A stretch of DNA of 64,000 bases from Leucocoprinus leucothites (GCA_013368445.1 JAACJO010000019.1:124001-188000); one strand, 5' to 3'. Numbered from the stretch's first letter, positions 13,237 through 24,325 are shown. Numbers and translations: made by a program. Notes: generated from the sequence alone by a model not told the origin.

Positions 13237-14037
13237 TCAATGCTCGACACTAGCATACTTCTCCAGGTCGCTCAACAATTTCGCCCATCGTCCATTATTC
13301 ATAGTACTGAGTCTCTTCCAATCCTCACTCCCTTCCCCAAAAAGGATCTTCATCGCCTGAAGCACCCCAGCGACAGTAAAATCTCCGAAAGACGGTACAT
13401 CTCCAACCAGGAATGACCCAGAACTCTTCCCATACCAAGTCTCCAATGCATCGAATGACGCATGCAGCTTCCCCCACGTCTTTTCTAATTCATCTCCCAC
13501 AGGTATCAGCTCAGGTATTGGTTTCCCGAGCCTTTCAGCAAGAGTCCTGTGAAAATACTCAGTTGACTCTTTACTCAGGATGTTAGGCATGTGAGAGAGG
13601 AAGAGCGGTGCGAATTCCATCATATAAATGTTAATTTGCTGATAGAACGCTGCTTGTAAAGCCTCTGTTCCCAATGGAAAGGCCTTAGGAGTATCAGGAT
13701 ATTGCTTGTCAAGATACTCAGCGATCTTGTACGAGTCGGTGACTCGCGCTCCTGTTGCATCATCGATGATAGAGGGAACACTGTGGAACGGCTTCCCATC
13801 TGGCTCATAACGAGAGGGAGGGATTCCGGCCTCTCTGATCACACGATCGACTTCTTCGAAGCCAACGTAGATGGTCCGATAAGGGAGTTTCTTCATATTG
13901 AGGACATATCTGATGATTTTGTTAGGTCGATTTCAGCGATGTTTTCTTAATGGGCAACGCATTTACCGAGCCTTCCAAGGATTAGGAGACCAGCACTTGA
14001 TCGGATCCTTAGCTCCGAGATCGTAGAGTGTGATCAT
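13237..14037 (-). CDS. Glutathione transferase, LigE-like fungal (FuA-type) class, copy GST-1
   Basis: First of ten head-to-tail GST copies. Two exons, about 247 residues. Exon 1 encodes a 24-residue beta1/active-site segment (MITLYDLGAKDPIKCW then SPNPWKAR); a 57-bp intron (about 13910-13966) splits an Arg codon before YVLNMKKLPYRT. The thioredoxin-like half has VPSIIDDATG (cis-Pro and glutathione-contact loop) and VTDSYKIAEYLD; the helical C-terminal half has SFLVGDVPSFGDFTVAG. The Ser in SPNPW is the expected catalytic residue in LigE-related GSTs. By class, it likely conjugates or binds aromatic compounds with glutathione in the cytosol. A TATAAGAA box lies 90 bp upstream. The class call rests on motifs, not on an alignment. 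Confidence 0.88.
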
Positions 14038-14126
14038 GATTTTGCTGACGGATCCGAGAACGCTAGGTTCCTTGGTGGGAGAACGAGTGAATAGGTGACT
14101 GGGTCGCAGGAAAACACAAGCCACAA

Positions 14127-14134
14127 TTCTTATA
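14127..14134 (-). promoter_or_regulatory. TATA box of GST-1
   Basis: TATAAGAA on the minus strand, about 90 bp before the GST-1 ATG. GST-3, GST-4 and GST-7 have closely similar boxes (TATAAGAG or TATAAAGAG) 57-75 bp upstream of their ATGs, which supports it as a real core-promoter element. Confidence 0.5.
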
Positions 14135-14310
14135 CCTTCTGCTCAATTCACTTTTGTCACTCCTTTCTAGGAAGAGAAGCTGATTAAATTGTCGCATTAC
14201 CTGAGGCCGCCTGATTTGATGTATCACATCTAACTGAAGCTTCTACTAAACAAATCCAATATCCGGATTCCCACCAACCAATCCAACCCAACTAGTATCC
14301 AGTGTCCCCA

Positions 14311-15118
14311 TTAGTTCTCAACACTAGCATACTTTTCCAAATCCTTCAACAATTTTGCCCATCGCCCATTATTCACCGTACTAAGCTTCTTCCAATCCTC
14401 GCTATCCTCTCCATGAACAATCTTCATAGCCTGTAACCTCCCAGCAAGAGTGAAATCCCCAAACGACGGCGTATCCCCAACCAAGAACGATCCCGAACTC
14501 TTCGTATACCATCCCTCCAGTGTATCATGTACTGCATGCAACTTCTCCCACAACTTCTCCAGTTCCTCTCCCACGGGCCTTATTTGATCCACAGGCTTGC
14601 CAAAGGATGCAAGGCGACTGCGATAAAAATACTCCAAGCTTGCTTCTTTCCTTAGAATATCGGGAACGGAGGGAACAAGGAGCAGCGAGAGTTCCCTGAT
14701 ATTATCGTTGTAATAGCGATAGAAGGCTCCTTGCAATGCCTCTGTTCCGACAGGGAAAGCTCTCGGTGTGTCGGGATACTGCTTGTCGAGGTACTCGGCG
14801 ATCTTGTACGAGTCAGTGACTGCCGCTCCGGTTGCATCATCGATGATGGAAGGAACTGTATGCATGGGCTTTCCGTCCGCATTATGGTGAGAGGGAGGGA
14901 TTCCAGCCTCTCTGATTACGCGATCGATATCCTCGAAGTCGACGTAGACGGTCTGGTAAGGAAGCTTCTTCAAGTTGAGGACATAGCTAACCAATCGACT
15001 CATTATCAGCTTCCGTGAATTGCCTACGAGAAAAGCACTGCACATACCGAGCTTTCCAAGGATTAGGGGACCAGTATTTGATCGGGTCCTTGGCTGCGAG
15101 GTCGTAGAGTGTAATCAT
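14311..15118 (-). CDS. Glutathione transferase, FuA-type, copy GST-2
   Basis: Two exons, about 248 residues. Exon 1 reads MITLYDLAAKDPIKYW followed by SPNPWKAR. The intron (about 14988-15048) ends ggttag before YVLNLKKLPYQTVYVDFED. The copy keeps the Ser-Pro-Asn active-site motif, VPSIIDDATGAAVTDSYKIA, and SFLVGDTPSFGDFTLAG. It belongs to the same tight subfamily as GST-1, GST-3 and GST-4 and is very close to GST-3, including the last residues KYASVEN. Unlike its neighbours it lacks an obvious TATAAGAG box at the usual distance (the region reads CTATGGGG), so expression may differ. Coding frame intact. Confidence 0.88.
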
Positions 15119-15504
15119 GATCGGAAAGAACTGCGTCCACCGGTAAGGGTGTTGACTCCCTCACAACCATCGATCTGACCCCCCATAGCCGGAAGGTCCA
15201 GTGCCGTGTTCTGTTCATCGTTGTTTCCTGGGATGACTCAGGCTGATTTAACTTGAACAACGCCAATGCGTCTGTTGTTAGTGATCATAGCAGCCGCGTG
15301 TTAACAGGCATTCGCCAAAAAGAACCGGTGACCAATAGCATTACTCCCAAAGACACTTAGCTCCCTTGAGTTGAACCACATGAACCCACACGTTACCCAC
15401 AAGATTTGAAATTTAGTAATGTGAAGATATCATTGAAGATTCTTACCAAGATTTCTGGACGCGTCATCGCTCGGAAATCAATGGAGACCCTTTCGGTAGC
15501 GGTG

Positions 15505-15860
15505 TTTCGAGGTTAATTCTTTGTAGGGTGCACGAGCGATCGCGGGCTTTCGGCACTTGTCCCCGATCGCGCCTCGTCGGTTCTCTTTCCGTTGTTCCTT
15601 AACATTCCTTAGCGTGTTCTTGTTTATCTTTCCTTTTCCGTATAACCTTTTCGTAGAGTATTTAAACCCTCTGTATTCCATAGAACGAGGCAGTCTTCGC
15701 CTCTCTAACAATCGAGAACATAGTTGTGCTTGTTTAAGTTGCGCGTGCTACTTAAGTGAAGATTCTCATTTATTCCCTAACGGTGTGACCTTAGCGTTAC
15801 ATAGGCCAGTACCAGCCTCGAATCGCTTCATGAAGTGATTCGGTTGTAGTACTGAATATA
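15505..15860. mobile_element. Unclassified insertion, LTR-like
   Basis: The GST-2 upstream block is homologous to the GST-3 upstream block as far as about 15,505. Here that homology is replaced by unrelated sequence until the GST-3 downstream block begins at about 15,860. The insert has a TATA-like gtatttaaac at about 15658-15667, C/T-rich runs, a gaggc/gcctc hairpin near 15688-15704, and a near-perfect 24-bp palindrome at 15819-15842. This resembles a small solo LTR or similar, but I could not fix a TG...CA boundary or a target-site duplication, so the class is tentative. Confidence 0.25.
15819..15842. repeat. 24-bp near-perfect palindrome
   Basis: cgaatcgcttca / tgaagtgattcg: the two halves are reverse complements except for one position. 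It sits just before the point where homology to the GST-2 downstream region resumes, so it may mark an insertion edge or form a hairpin. Confidence 0.5.
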
Positions 15861-15920
15861 TCCAGTGTCCGGCTTTCCAGCAACCAACCCAACCCAACTA
15901 GTATCCAGCGTCCGTAGTAA

Positions 15921-16728
15921 TTAGTTCTCAACACTAGCATACTTCTCCAAATCCTTCAACAATTTTGCCCATCGCCCATTATTCATCGTACTAAACTTCT
16001 TCCAATCCTCGCTATCCTCTCCCCAAACAATCTTCGCAATCTGTAAGTTCCCAGCAAGAGCGAAATCTCCAAACGATGGCGTATCTCCAACCAAGAACGA
16101 TCCCGAACTCTTCGCATACCATCCCTCCAGCGTATCATATAGCGCATACAACTTCTCCCACAACTTCTCCAACTCCTCTCCCACAGGCCTTATCTGATCC
16201 ACAGGTTTTCCAAACATCGCAGCACGAGTACGATGATAAAACTCCAAGCTTGCTTCTTTGCTCAGAATGTTGGGGATGGAGGGAACAAGGAGCAGCCCAA
16301 ACTGCATGTTATTATCGTTGTAGTAGCGGTAATACGCTGCTTGTAATGCCTCTGTTCCGACGGGGAAAGCCTTCGGCGTGTCAGGATATTGCTTGTCGAG
16401 GTACTCGGCGATCTTGTAGGAATCGGTGACTGCTGCTCCAGTTGCATCATCGACGATAGAGGGAATTGTGTACATTGGCTTTCCGTCTGCGTTATGACGA
16501 GAGGGAGGGGCTCCGGCCTCCCTGACTACACGATCGATATCCTCAAAGTCGACGTAGACAGTCCGGTAAGGAAGCTTCTTCAAGTTGAGGACATAACTAA
16601 CCAATTGACTCGTTATCAGCTTCTATGAATTTCGTATTGGACAAGCAGTGCACATACCGAACTTTCCAAGGGTTAGGAGACCAGCATTTGATCGGGTCTT
16701 TGGCTGCGAGGTCGTAGAGTGTGATCAT
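15921..16728 (-). CDS. Glutathione transferase, FuA-type, copy GST-3
   Basis: Two exons, about 248 residues. Exon 1 is MITLYDLAAKDPIKCW plus SPNPWKVR (Val for Ala in the last triplet of the motif, otherwise as GST-1 and GST-2). The second exon starts YVLNLKKLPYRTVYVDFED and keeps VPSIVDD-type glutathione-loop residues as IPSIVDDATG, the SYKIAEYLDKQYPDT helix and SFLVGDTPSFGDFALAG. It ends KYASVEN before TAA at 15921. A TATAAGAG box lies 61-68 bp upstream of the ATG. Its upstream flank shares a 26-nt identical block with that of GST-2, showing that the duplicated unit included the promoter region. Confidence 0.88.
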
Positions 16729-16788
16729 GATTGGAAGAACTGCGCTCACTAGTGGGAGCGCTGACTCTCACACAACCATTAGTCGGAG

Positions 16789-16796
16789 CTCTTATA
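16789..16796 (-). promoter_or_regulatory. TATA box of GST-3
   Basis: TATAAGAG on the minus strand, 61-68 bp upstream of the GST-3 ATG. GST-4 has the same octamer at the same distance. Confidence 0.6.
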
Positions 16797-17941
16797 GCTA
16801 GAGAATCCAGTGACACATTCTATTTTTTCATTCTTTCCCGGACTGACTCAGACAGCAATGCCGATCCATCTAAATTAATGATCACATCAACATGTTAGCA
16901 GGCATTCGTGAAAATAAGCTGACCAATGGCATGACTCCCAAAGACTATGTAGCTCCCTAAGCCAAACCACATGAACCGCAGCTTATCCACAAGGAGCTCG
17001 AATTTGATGATGCTGAAATATAAATTAAAGACCTTACCAAGATTTCTGGACGCGTCATATCAGAAACCAATGGAGACTCTTTCGGCAGTGATGCCTCGAG
17101 TCCTAATTCCTGGAGGAAGTAATAACCTCAGATCGCTACATAAAGCAGTGATTCTGTTGAAGCCGAACCCATACAGTATTAGTTGTATAATAATTGGTCC
17201 TGATACCCGAGCGAGAGACCGAGAACTTGCGCGGTCACGACTTAAGCTGGCCACCAAACTGAGGCCCTTGGTTTGTCGACATGACGAGTACTACGGTTGA
17301 TGAGCCTGAAACCGAGGAAGTCCGAATTCTAAGTACTTGATTATAATCTGAAACGAACCGATCAACCGGCGTTTTCGGGTGTGAGGAGCCCTTGTCAGCT
17401 CGGGACTCGAGTCATCAATTCTCTTGAACTTGGGAGGGGTTAGCATGAAATTGAATGAACGTGGGGGGAATTGCCAAAGACAAAGACTTGGAAGTGGGAC
17501 CGACCCTAAAGTCAGGGGTGCGCTCGTCAGATGCGTGCTCAGGCGCTCACTGTTCTCTGATTCCTTGTGTTTAACCACTTTCACTCAAGGTCACGCTGGG
17601 CTCTATCCCTCTATTGCAAACCTGTGGTGCCCGACTAGATATACGCTTGAATTACTTACTGGATACTATTTCATCGTGTGCACATCATTCCGGATGGAGT
17701 CAACGGTTTCTCAGGAAGTGCAACACTGAATGACTAACAACAATATATGCAAGAGTCGAGAATTTGAATTCCTGGAGATTTTACCTCCGGCCTGGATATG
17801 ACCCTTCTTTCTCCATCGGTTAATCAATTCGGCGTTCGCTCGATCTATGTACGAAGACGCGAGTCTAGGGACAGAGGCGTTGAACTCTTGTTGGTGTCCA
17901 GTCTACCATAAGTCTCTGTATAAAGTCTTATACAACACCTC
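16797..17941. repeat. Duplicated intergenic block upstream of GST-3
   Basis: Non-coding. The first part (about 16860-17100) matches 15280-15500 upstream of GST-2, including 26 identical bases at 17033-17058 and 15442-15467. The second part (about 17100-17760) matches about 19080-19880 upstream of GST-4, including 25 identical bases at 17496-17520 and 19587-19611. These are footprints of the tandem duplication that built the array. Confidence 0.65.
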
Positions 17942-18749
17942 TCAATTCTCGACAATAGCATACGTCTCCAAGTCGCTCATCAATTTCCCCCATCTCCCAT
18001 TATTCATTGTACTGAGCTCCTTCCAATCCTCGTTATCCACTCCACAAACAACCTGCATGGACTTGAACATCCCAGCTAAAGTGAAGTCTCCAAACGACGG
18101 CGTATCCCCAACCAAGAATGGCCCTGAGCTTTTCGCATACCATTCATCTAGCGAATTAAATAAAGCGTGCAGCTTCTCCCACATTTTCTCCTCTTCCTCT
18201 CCCACGGGCCTTATTTGATCCACGGGCTTGCCAAAGATCGCAGCACGAGTGCGATAGAAATATTCCAAGCTTGCTTCTTTGCTCAGAACGTTGGGGACAG
18301 AAGGGAGAAGGAGCAGCGCAATCTCCCTGATATTATCGTTGTAATAGCGATAGAAGGCTCCTTGCAATGCCTCTGTTCCGGCAGGAAAAGCTTTCGGTGT
18401 GTCTGGATACTGCTTGTCGAGGTACTCGGCGATCTTGTACGAGTCAGTGACTGCCGCTCCGGTTGCATCATCGATGATGGAAGGAACTGTATGCACAGGC
18501 TTTCCGTCCGCATTATGGCGAGAGGGGGGGATTCCGGCCTCCCTGACTACACGATCGACATCTTCAAAGTCAACGAAGACGGTCCGGTAAGGAAGCTTCT
18601 TTAAGTTGAGGACATAGCTAACCAATCGACTCATTATCAGCTTCCATGAATGTCCTACTGGACAAACGATGTACATACCGAGCTTTCCAAGGGTTAGGAG
18701 CCCAGCCCTTAATTTGGTCCTTGGCTGCGATGTCATAGAGGGTAATCAT
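17942..18749 (-). CDS. Glutathione transferase, FuA-type, copy GST-4, Ser-to-Ala active-site variant
   Basis: Two exons, about 248 residues, intact frame. Exon 1 encodes MITLYDIAAKDQIKGW followed by APNPWKAR: the codon giving the expected catalytic Ser in the copies that keep SPN is GCT (Ala) here. The rest follows the GST-1/2/3 subfamily (VPSIIDDATGAAVTDSYKIA, PFLVGDTPSFGDFTLAG) and ends TYAIVEN. A Ser-to-Ala change would be expected to weaken thiol activation, so this copy may bind ligand rather than catalyse, or use a neighbouring residue such as the Asn. A TATAAGAG box lies 68 bp upstream, so it is probably still expressed. Confidence 0.88.
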
Positions 18750-18816
18750 GGTTGGAAATTCACTGGTAGGAGATCGAGCGAATGCTGGCTGATTCTCCCT
18801 AAGCCACAGACCAGAT

Positions 18817-18824
18817 CTCTTATA
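18817..18824 (-). promoter_or_regulatory. TATA box of GST-4
   Basis: TATAAGAG on the minus strand, 68-75 bp upstream of the GST-4 ATG, matching the GST-3 promoter. Confidence 0.6.
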
Positions 18825-20088
18825 CCTGGAGAATTCAGCACAGTTTCTGTTCAGTTTCACTATTATTTCCGGGAACAACTTGAATCTGATTCAGCAACGG
18901 CGCCAATTCATATATCATTAGTGATCATACCAACGCGTTAGCAAGCATCCACCAAAATATATTCCCGATGACCGATGCCAAAGATACGTAACTCCCTATT
19001 GTGGTTTCGTATGGCCCGAACCTAGTTATCAGATACAGGCTCTGGTCGAAGACGCGCCATAGCTTGGGAACTCTACCAATTCAACGGCGCAGCCTCGAGG
19101 CTGATTCCTGGAAGAAGGTGAAGTCCGATCGCCTGAAGTGAATGAAGTCAAAATTACCTGATGCCGTCTGGTCGTGAGGTCGCAAGTCGAAGAGTTTGTA
19201 CAGCTGAAACCTTAAGACTTTGACTACAAACCTGGGGACTTTGATTGATCAACTTCGTGTGGCCCTATGCGACTTCGTATGACCGCGGCTGAAAGGCCGA
19301 CTATCACGCTCAGATAACCTCTACAGAGGTCTTTGGAAGGTTAATGGAAAGCGTCACGTTACAGTGTTGCTACAGGTTTTGCCAGAAGAGACCTCTTTCC
19401 GTTCATGTACCTCATTCTCGAATCCATCGATCAAGGCTAGGCTATTTGAGATAATGCAAGAAAGCTCCAAGGTAGTTGACCATTGTTACCAGTCATGCGA
19501 GCGAGGTCGCATCCCAGGAACCTCGCTGAGGATGCCGAGACGGAGGAAGCGACCAGGCTGTTGCTTCTAAGACCTGTCAATGACAAGGGACCGACCCTAA
19601 AGTCAGGGGTGTGCTCGCCAGACGCTCATGCTCATTCTCGGTTTGGTGCTGTTATATGCTTAACCACTTCCACCCGAATTCGCGCTGATTTCCACGCCCC
19701 TTTTACAAACCCTTGGAACCAACCAGATATAGGCCTGAGTTATCGGGCATTGTCTCAGCTTATGCACACCGTTCTGGATAAAGTCAACGGTATCTCAGGA
19801 AATGTAACTGCACATAACCGGCAACAGTTTATACAAGAGGTAAAAACTCGAATCCCTGGAGAACTGACATGAGGCTGAATATGGCCTCTCCTTCTGCTTT
19901 TGTGACTATGGTTGAAAATGGTTCGATACCCTATGCGAGAATATCACCACTGAAGGTGCACTATTCTTGATCGCAAACAGTGTATATGGCGGTCACCACT
20001 CAGTTCACCAATCGAGCACGTTATTCTATACAGTTAGAAATTACTTTACTTTACACGAGGCCAAACTCTTGACACTTCCTCGCGCCAG
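18825..20088. repeat. Duplicated intergenic block upstream of GST-4
   Basis: Non-coding. About 18900-19000 resembles the GST-2 and GST-3 upstream flanks, and 19080-19880 is a diverged copy of about 17100-17760 (identical 25-mer at 19587-19611). No gene recognised; short open frames here run through homologous non-coding sequence. Confidence 0.6.
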
Positions 20089-20898
20089 CTAGTTCTCCTC
20101 GCTGGCGAAGGGTTCCAAGCTCCCCACAAGTGCCTTCCATCTTCCACCATTCCACTCCTCAATAGCCTTCCACTCCTCGTTATCGCTCCCTAGACAAGTC
20201 CTTATCGCCTGCAACATACCGCCAACCACGAAGTCTGCAAACGACACCGCCTCACCCATAAAGAACGGCCCTGTCGAGTCACTTTTGGCGTAGTAGGCGT
20301 CCAATTTATCGAAATTGCCCTTGATCTGCGCCCAAATCTGCTTCCTCTCCTCCGGATCAACAGCCAACTGCTCCAAAGGCTTTCCCAGGAATGCAGAACG
20401 AGTATCGTAAAAGTATTTGGCACTGTTCGGGCTGAGGAAGGGCGGAACTTTTGGTACGATCAACACCCAAATGGGAGTGAGTAACTCCATGAAGTATTCT
20501 TCGAAAGCTTTCTGTAGACCCTCGGTGCCGTCAGGAATCGCCTTTGGTGTATCTGTGTATTGCTTGTCCAGGTAGCGAGCGATTTCGAAGGAATCGGGAA
20601 TGGCGGTGCCAGTACTGTCGTCGATGATAGCGGGACAAGTGTAATAAAGGCTACCGTCTGGTTTCTTCATCAAAGGCGGAATTCCGGCCTTGATGCTCGC
20701 GGGTTCGACATCTGGGTAATCGAACCAGAGGGTCTTGTATGGGAGCTTCTTCAAGTTGAGGACGTAGCTGGTTTTTTGTGTTTGATTCAGCAATTATCCA
20801 AATATCTGGCTACTGGGTGATACTCACCGAGCTTTCCATGCATAGGGCGACCAACTCTTGATTGGGGCTTTGGCAGCAAGGTCGAAGAGGGTGATCAT
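20089..20898 (-). CDS. Glutathione transferase, FuA-type, divergent copy GST-5
   Basis: Two exons, about 249 residues. Exon 1 is MITLFDLAAKAPIKSW then SPYAWKAR: the catalytic Ser is kept but the usual Asn-Pro after it is Tyr-Ala. Exon 2 opens YVLNLKKLPYKTLWFDYPDV and carries CPAIIDDSTGTAIPDSFEIA and PFFMGEAVSFADFVVGG. The stop is TAG at 20089-20091. Sequence identity to both neighbouring subfamilies is visibly lower, so it is an older branch of the array. The loss of the Asn next to the catalytic Ser may change glutathione activation or substrate choice. Confidence 0.87.
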
Positions 20899-22181
20899 GA
20901 TGAAATTAAAAGTCTGTTGAGTCGAGTAAATGACTGAAGAACTTGTGTGTTGTCCTTTACCACCAAAAACTCGCGACTCATATATGTTCTCGGATGCACG
21001 ACCCTGACCATAGAAAATACCGTTCTCGGTGCCACCTCGTTAGTCAATGACTCGATATTCCGTTCAACTCGAATCGTTCCGTTCTTTCATCCAATTCACA
21101 ACGGACACGACTTCAGAAAGCTCATTCGGGGAGGCAAACTCCTATTTTTTCCGAGCGCAGTCTGCGTAGCAGACGGCGGCAAAGGCGATTGCAATCAGCG
21201 AGTGACAAATCATACCTAGATGCTTACCACTGACTCAAGCCAACCATTTGTTCCCGCCGTTTACGAGACTGCACCATAACCTTGTTATGGACTCAGTAAC
21301 GGGTATCATTGGGTGAGCATGCTTTATGAACCTCCAATAGGTTCATGTGCCCTTGATTGCTGACCAACTTGTCGGGAAGGTTTGAAAGGATGTCCACCCC
21401 ATTTTGTAGATGCTATCACCCTATCGAATCCCCCGTACCACTGCAGCTTGTTGGTGGGCCAATTGAAACCTACCCCAGTCTGATTACCTTCAACAATAAA
21501 TTATGGCCGTTGCCAGTCTCATCTCTCAACGTTCAACAATGGCTTCTGAAGGCTTGCTTGATGACAATAGATCCTTGTCACTTGACCAGCAGACTGCGCA
21601 CATGGGTCAAAATAGGTGTAGGTCCTCGGATCTCGTCGGAAGCGCCGAGAAGGGCCGCCCAATATGGTTGTATGCGCTGCTCCGGCCCTGGAGCCTAGCA
21701 ACGCATGCTGGTACATAAATCTTTTCAAATCCGCAAGCAGCCTTTTCTCTGCTTTGAGCAGGCACGAGCAGGATTTTCTCCTAAGCAGGGTTGAAATCAG
21801 AAATCGGAAGAAATCGAGCGATCGTATTGTTGACTAGAATTCAAACGAGTTCCTGGTAATGGAGGCGAGAATAAAGTCCGCGAATACAGTGTTAGTTTTC
21901 TTCCATCAAAATTGGTCTGCAACTGTTATTCATCCACACGTTTACCTGACCTATCGCAGCCTCTGCTTTGACCCAGATTTGTTCGTGCTCTTCTCACGTT
22001 AGTTCTATCTGGTCCAGTGGCTTCAACATCCATAGTTTACATGTTTCGATGAAATACGGTCGAAATACTACATACTTTCTTGGACCGCCAGCCCACAGAT
22101 GATAGCAGTAAGAGGTGCATTTCTGTGGTGCTTGTGATTACTGACGTTATGCTACCGGTTTGGCCCAGCTGCTTTCTGAGT
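20899..22181. other. Intergenic between GST-5 and GST-6
   Basis: About 1.3 kb. Short open frames have no recognisable motifs. No match to the duplicated flanks of GST-2/3/4 was seen. It presumably holds the GST-5 promoter and the GST-6 3' end. Confidence 0.45.
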
Positions 22182-22977
22182 TTACAGACGTTCGTAGTTC
22201 TCCAACGCTCCCAATAGCTGGACCCATCTCCCTCCATTCCAAGAGCTGAACTCTTGCCATTCCTGACTATCCTCACCCCATACTTTGAGGCCCTGGACAA
22301 CACCTGCGATCATAAGATCAGCAAACCCCGGCGAACTCCCCATGATAAATTGGCCCCCGCTCTTCTGATAAAACCCATCAAACAATGAAAATGCGTCTTT
22401 CATTTTCCTGAACAGATCCTCTCTTTCCTCTCCGACTGGGTCCGTTTCTGCGAGGGGCTTCCCCAACGTTTTAGACCGCAATTCGATATACCACGCTTTC
22501 GGTCGATCATCCATGATTTCTGCAACCCTTGGCAGGATTGTAGACCATATTGGCGCGACCGTAGAATTGAAGTATGCAAAGAAAGCTTGATGAAGGGCAG
22601 CACTGTTATGCGGAAATATGCTGGGCGTCTCTGGATAGGTCTCTTCAAGGTATAAAGCAATCTTGATTGAATCCGTGATCTTGGCCCCCGTGTTGGAGTC
22701 GACGATGGAGGGAACAGTGTACACGTCGCTCCCATCTTTTCGTTTACCAGATGGGCCTACCCCAGCCTCTTTGAGGGCCGATTCGATATCACAATAGTCG
22801 ACGGGGACTATATGATAAGGAATTCCCTTAAAGTCAAGTACGTATCTAGGCGAAACAAATGAGTATGAAACAACCGTCGACGTTGGCTTGTGGAATAAAA
22901 TACCTGACTTTCCAAGTATTTGGCGACCATGTCGTTGCGTTAGGGCCTTTGCGAGAAACGTCGAAGAGGGTGATCAT
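22182..22977 (-). CDS. Glutathione transferase, FuA-type, divergent copy GST-6
   Basis: Two exons, about 245 residues. Exon 1 is MITLFDVSRKGPNATTW plus SPNTWKVR. The intron ends ttcgcctag before YVLDFKGIPYHIVPVDYCD. VPSIVDSNTGAKITDSIKIA marks the glutathione-binding loop and QFIMGSSPGFADLMIAG the C-terminal domain. It ends LENYERL, shorter than the YASVEN-type ends of its neighbours. It keeps the Ser-Pro-Asn motif with Thr for the next Pro. It is the most divergent member of the array and may be nearest to the ancestral single-copy form, but that needs a tree. Confidence 0.85.
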
Positions 22978-23521
22978 TCTTGCTTAGATGGTATACTGGG
23001 GCTCTTTCATATAGGTTGGAGAATTAATATTCACCTACGTCACCATTTGACATGGAACACTCACGAGAACGAGCAAGCTGTCACTGGTGGTGCTGGTGAA
23101 CCGAACAAAGAACCTCCATCTGTGCCGAAATTATCGATCTCCTGAGTCAGGCGACAACTTACGATCGCCCTGGATTAATCGACTACTCGGCGAGTACTGA
23201 GCTAGATCTGGGCGTGATAGATTTTCGAGCATTCTTTCGTGAAGGCGTTTTCTTCTGCCTCCTATATGCAGATGTATGAACTGCTTCGTAATGAGATATA
23301 TCGTTCTGCCATTGACAGCCTGAAGGGAAGAAACTTTGAAGAGAATCGCGTGTTTTCTCACATTCCATTTGAATGAACGCCACACTCGAAGCAAAAGCAC
23401 TTCGATTGAATGTTCCAAAGCGAGTCCAATCAAAAAACGAGATCGTATGAATGAGCTCCAGCGCAACACAGTTAGGAGCGCCAAGTGGAGGAAAAGTGGC
23501 AACGTGTAACACACAGCTAGT
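22978..23521. other. Intergenic between GST-6 and GST-7
   Basis: About 540 bp; no gene. Overlapping minus-strand open frames at 23131-23514 show no conserved motif. Confidence 0.4.
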
Positions 23522-24325
23522 TCAATTCTCGACGTTCGCGTACTTCTCCAAACTCGTCAGGAACGTTTTCCATCTTCCGTCATTCCAAGTCTGCACATTC
23601 TTCCACTCCTTGCTTTCCTCTCCAAAGCAAATCCTTATTCCATCCAAAAGTGCAGCAATCACGAAATCAGAGAACGTGACGGTGTCGCCCATGAAGTACG
23701 GGCCGCTACTTTTGCTTAACCATCCATTGATGATTTCAAATACCACTTGCACTCTCTGCCACGCCTCTATTTTCTTCTCTCCCTGTGGCTCCGCATGTGA
23801 CAAGGGCATCCCAAATAAAACACTACGAGTGCGTGTAAAATATTCCGCGCTCGGAGGGTTCAGGAGATTACGGGGGATCCTCGGCAGCAACAATGGCCAC
23901 AGCGGACCAATGAGCTCGTTGACTTGGTCATAGAATGCAGCTTGGAACACTTCGGTGCCAGGGGGGAAGACAGGTGGTGTGTTAGGATAGGCTTTGTCGA
24001 GGTATTCGGCAATTTTGTAAGAGTCAGTAACTGGTGTTTTGGTTGCCTCGTCAATGATGGATGGAGAGGTGTAAAGGCTGGTCCCGTCAAAATTGATACC
24101 GCTTGGTGGAATCCCAAGCTTCTTGTATTCACTCTCAATATCGGGGTATTCGAGGCGGACGGTCTTGTAAGGAAGCTTTTTGTAATTGAGAACGTATCTG
24201 TGAATCAAGTTGCAACTTCTTCTCATAACACCAAAATGTAAGGATGCCACTGACCTCGTCTTCCATGGATTTGGGGACCAGGTTTGGATCCCGTCCTTTG
24301 CAGCGAGGTCGTAGAAAGTGATCAT
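23522..24325 (-). CDS. Glutathione transferase, FuA-type, copy GST-7
   Basis: Two exons, about 248 residues. Exon 1 is MITFYDLAAKDGIQTW plus SPNPWKTR; a 57-bp in-frame intron without a stop codon separates it from YVLNYKKLPYKTVRLEYPDI. The motifs SPSIIDEATKTPVTDSYKIA and PYFMGDTVTFSDFVIAA are present, and the protein ends KYANVEN. This is the first member of a second subfamily (GST-7 to GST-10) marked by NYKxLPY and EYPDIE/EFPDIE. A TATAAAGAG box lies 57-65 bp upstream. Retention of the intron would add 19 residues next to the active site without breaking the frame. Confidence 0.88.
   Translation of the reverse strand: MITFYDLAAKDGIQTWSPNPWKTRSVASLHFGVMRRSCNLIHRYVLNYKKLPYKTVRLEYPDIESEYKKLGIPPSGINFDGTSLYTSPSIIDEATKTPVTDSYKIAEYLDKAYPNTPPVFPPGTEVFQAAFYDQVNELIGPLWPLLLPRIPRNLLNPPSAEYFTRTRSVLFGMPLSHAEPQGEKKIEAWQRVQVVFEIINGWLSKSSGPYFMGDTVTFSDFVIAALLDGIRICFGEESKEWKNVQTWNDGRWKTFLTSLEKYANVEN

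Noticed and set aside
16076..16429. Long plus-strand open frame across GST-3
   Set aside because: It is antisense to a clear GST exon. Similar antisense frames occur over the other GST copies because of codon composition.
19364..19872. Overlapping plus-strand frames between GST-4 and GST-5
   Set aside because: They run through a duplicated non-coding block whose other copy at about 17100-17760 does not keep the same frames.
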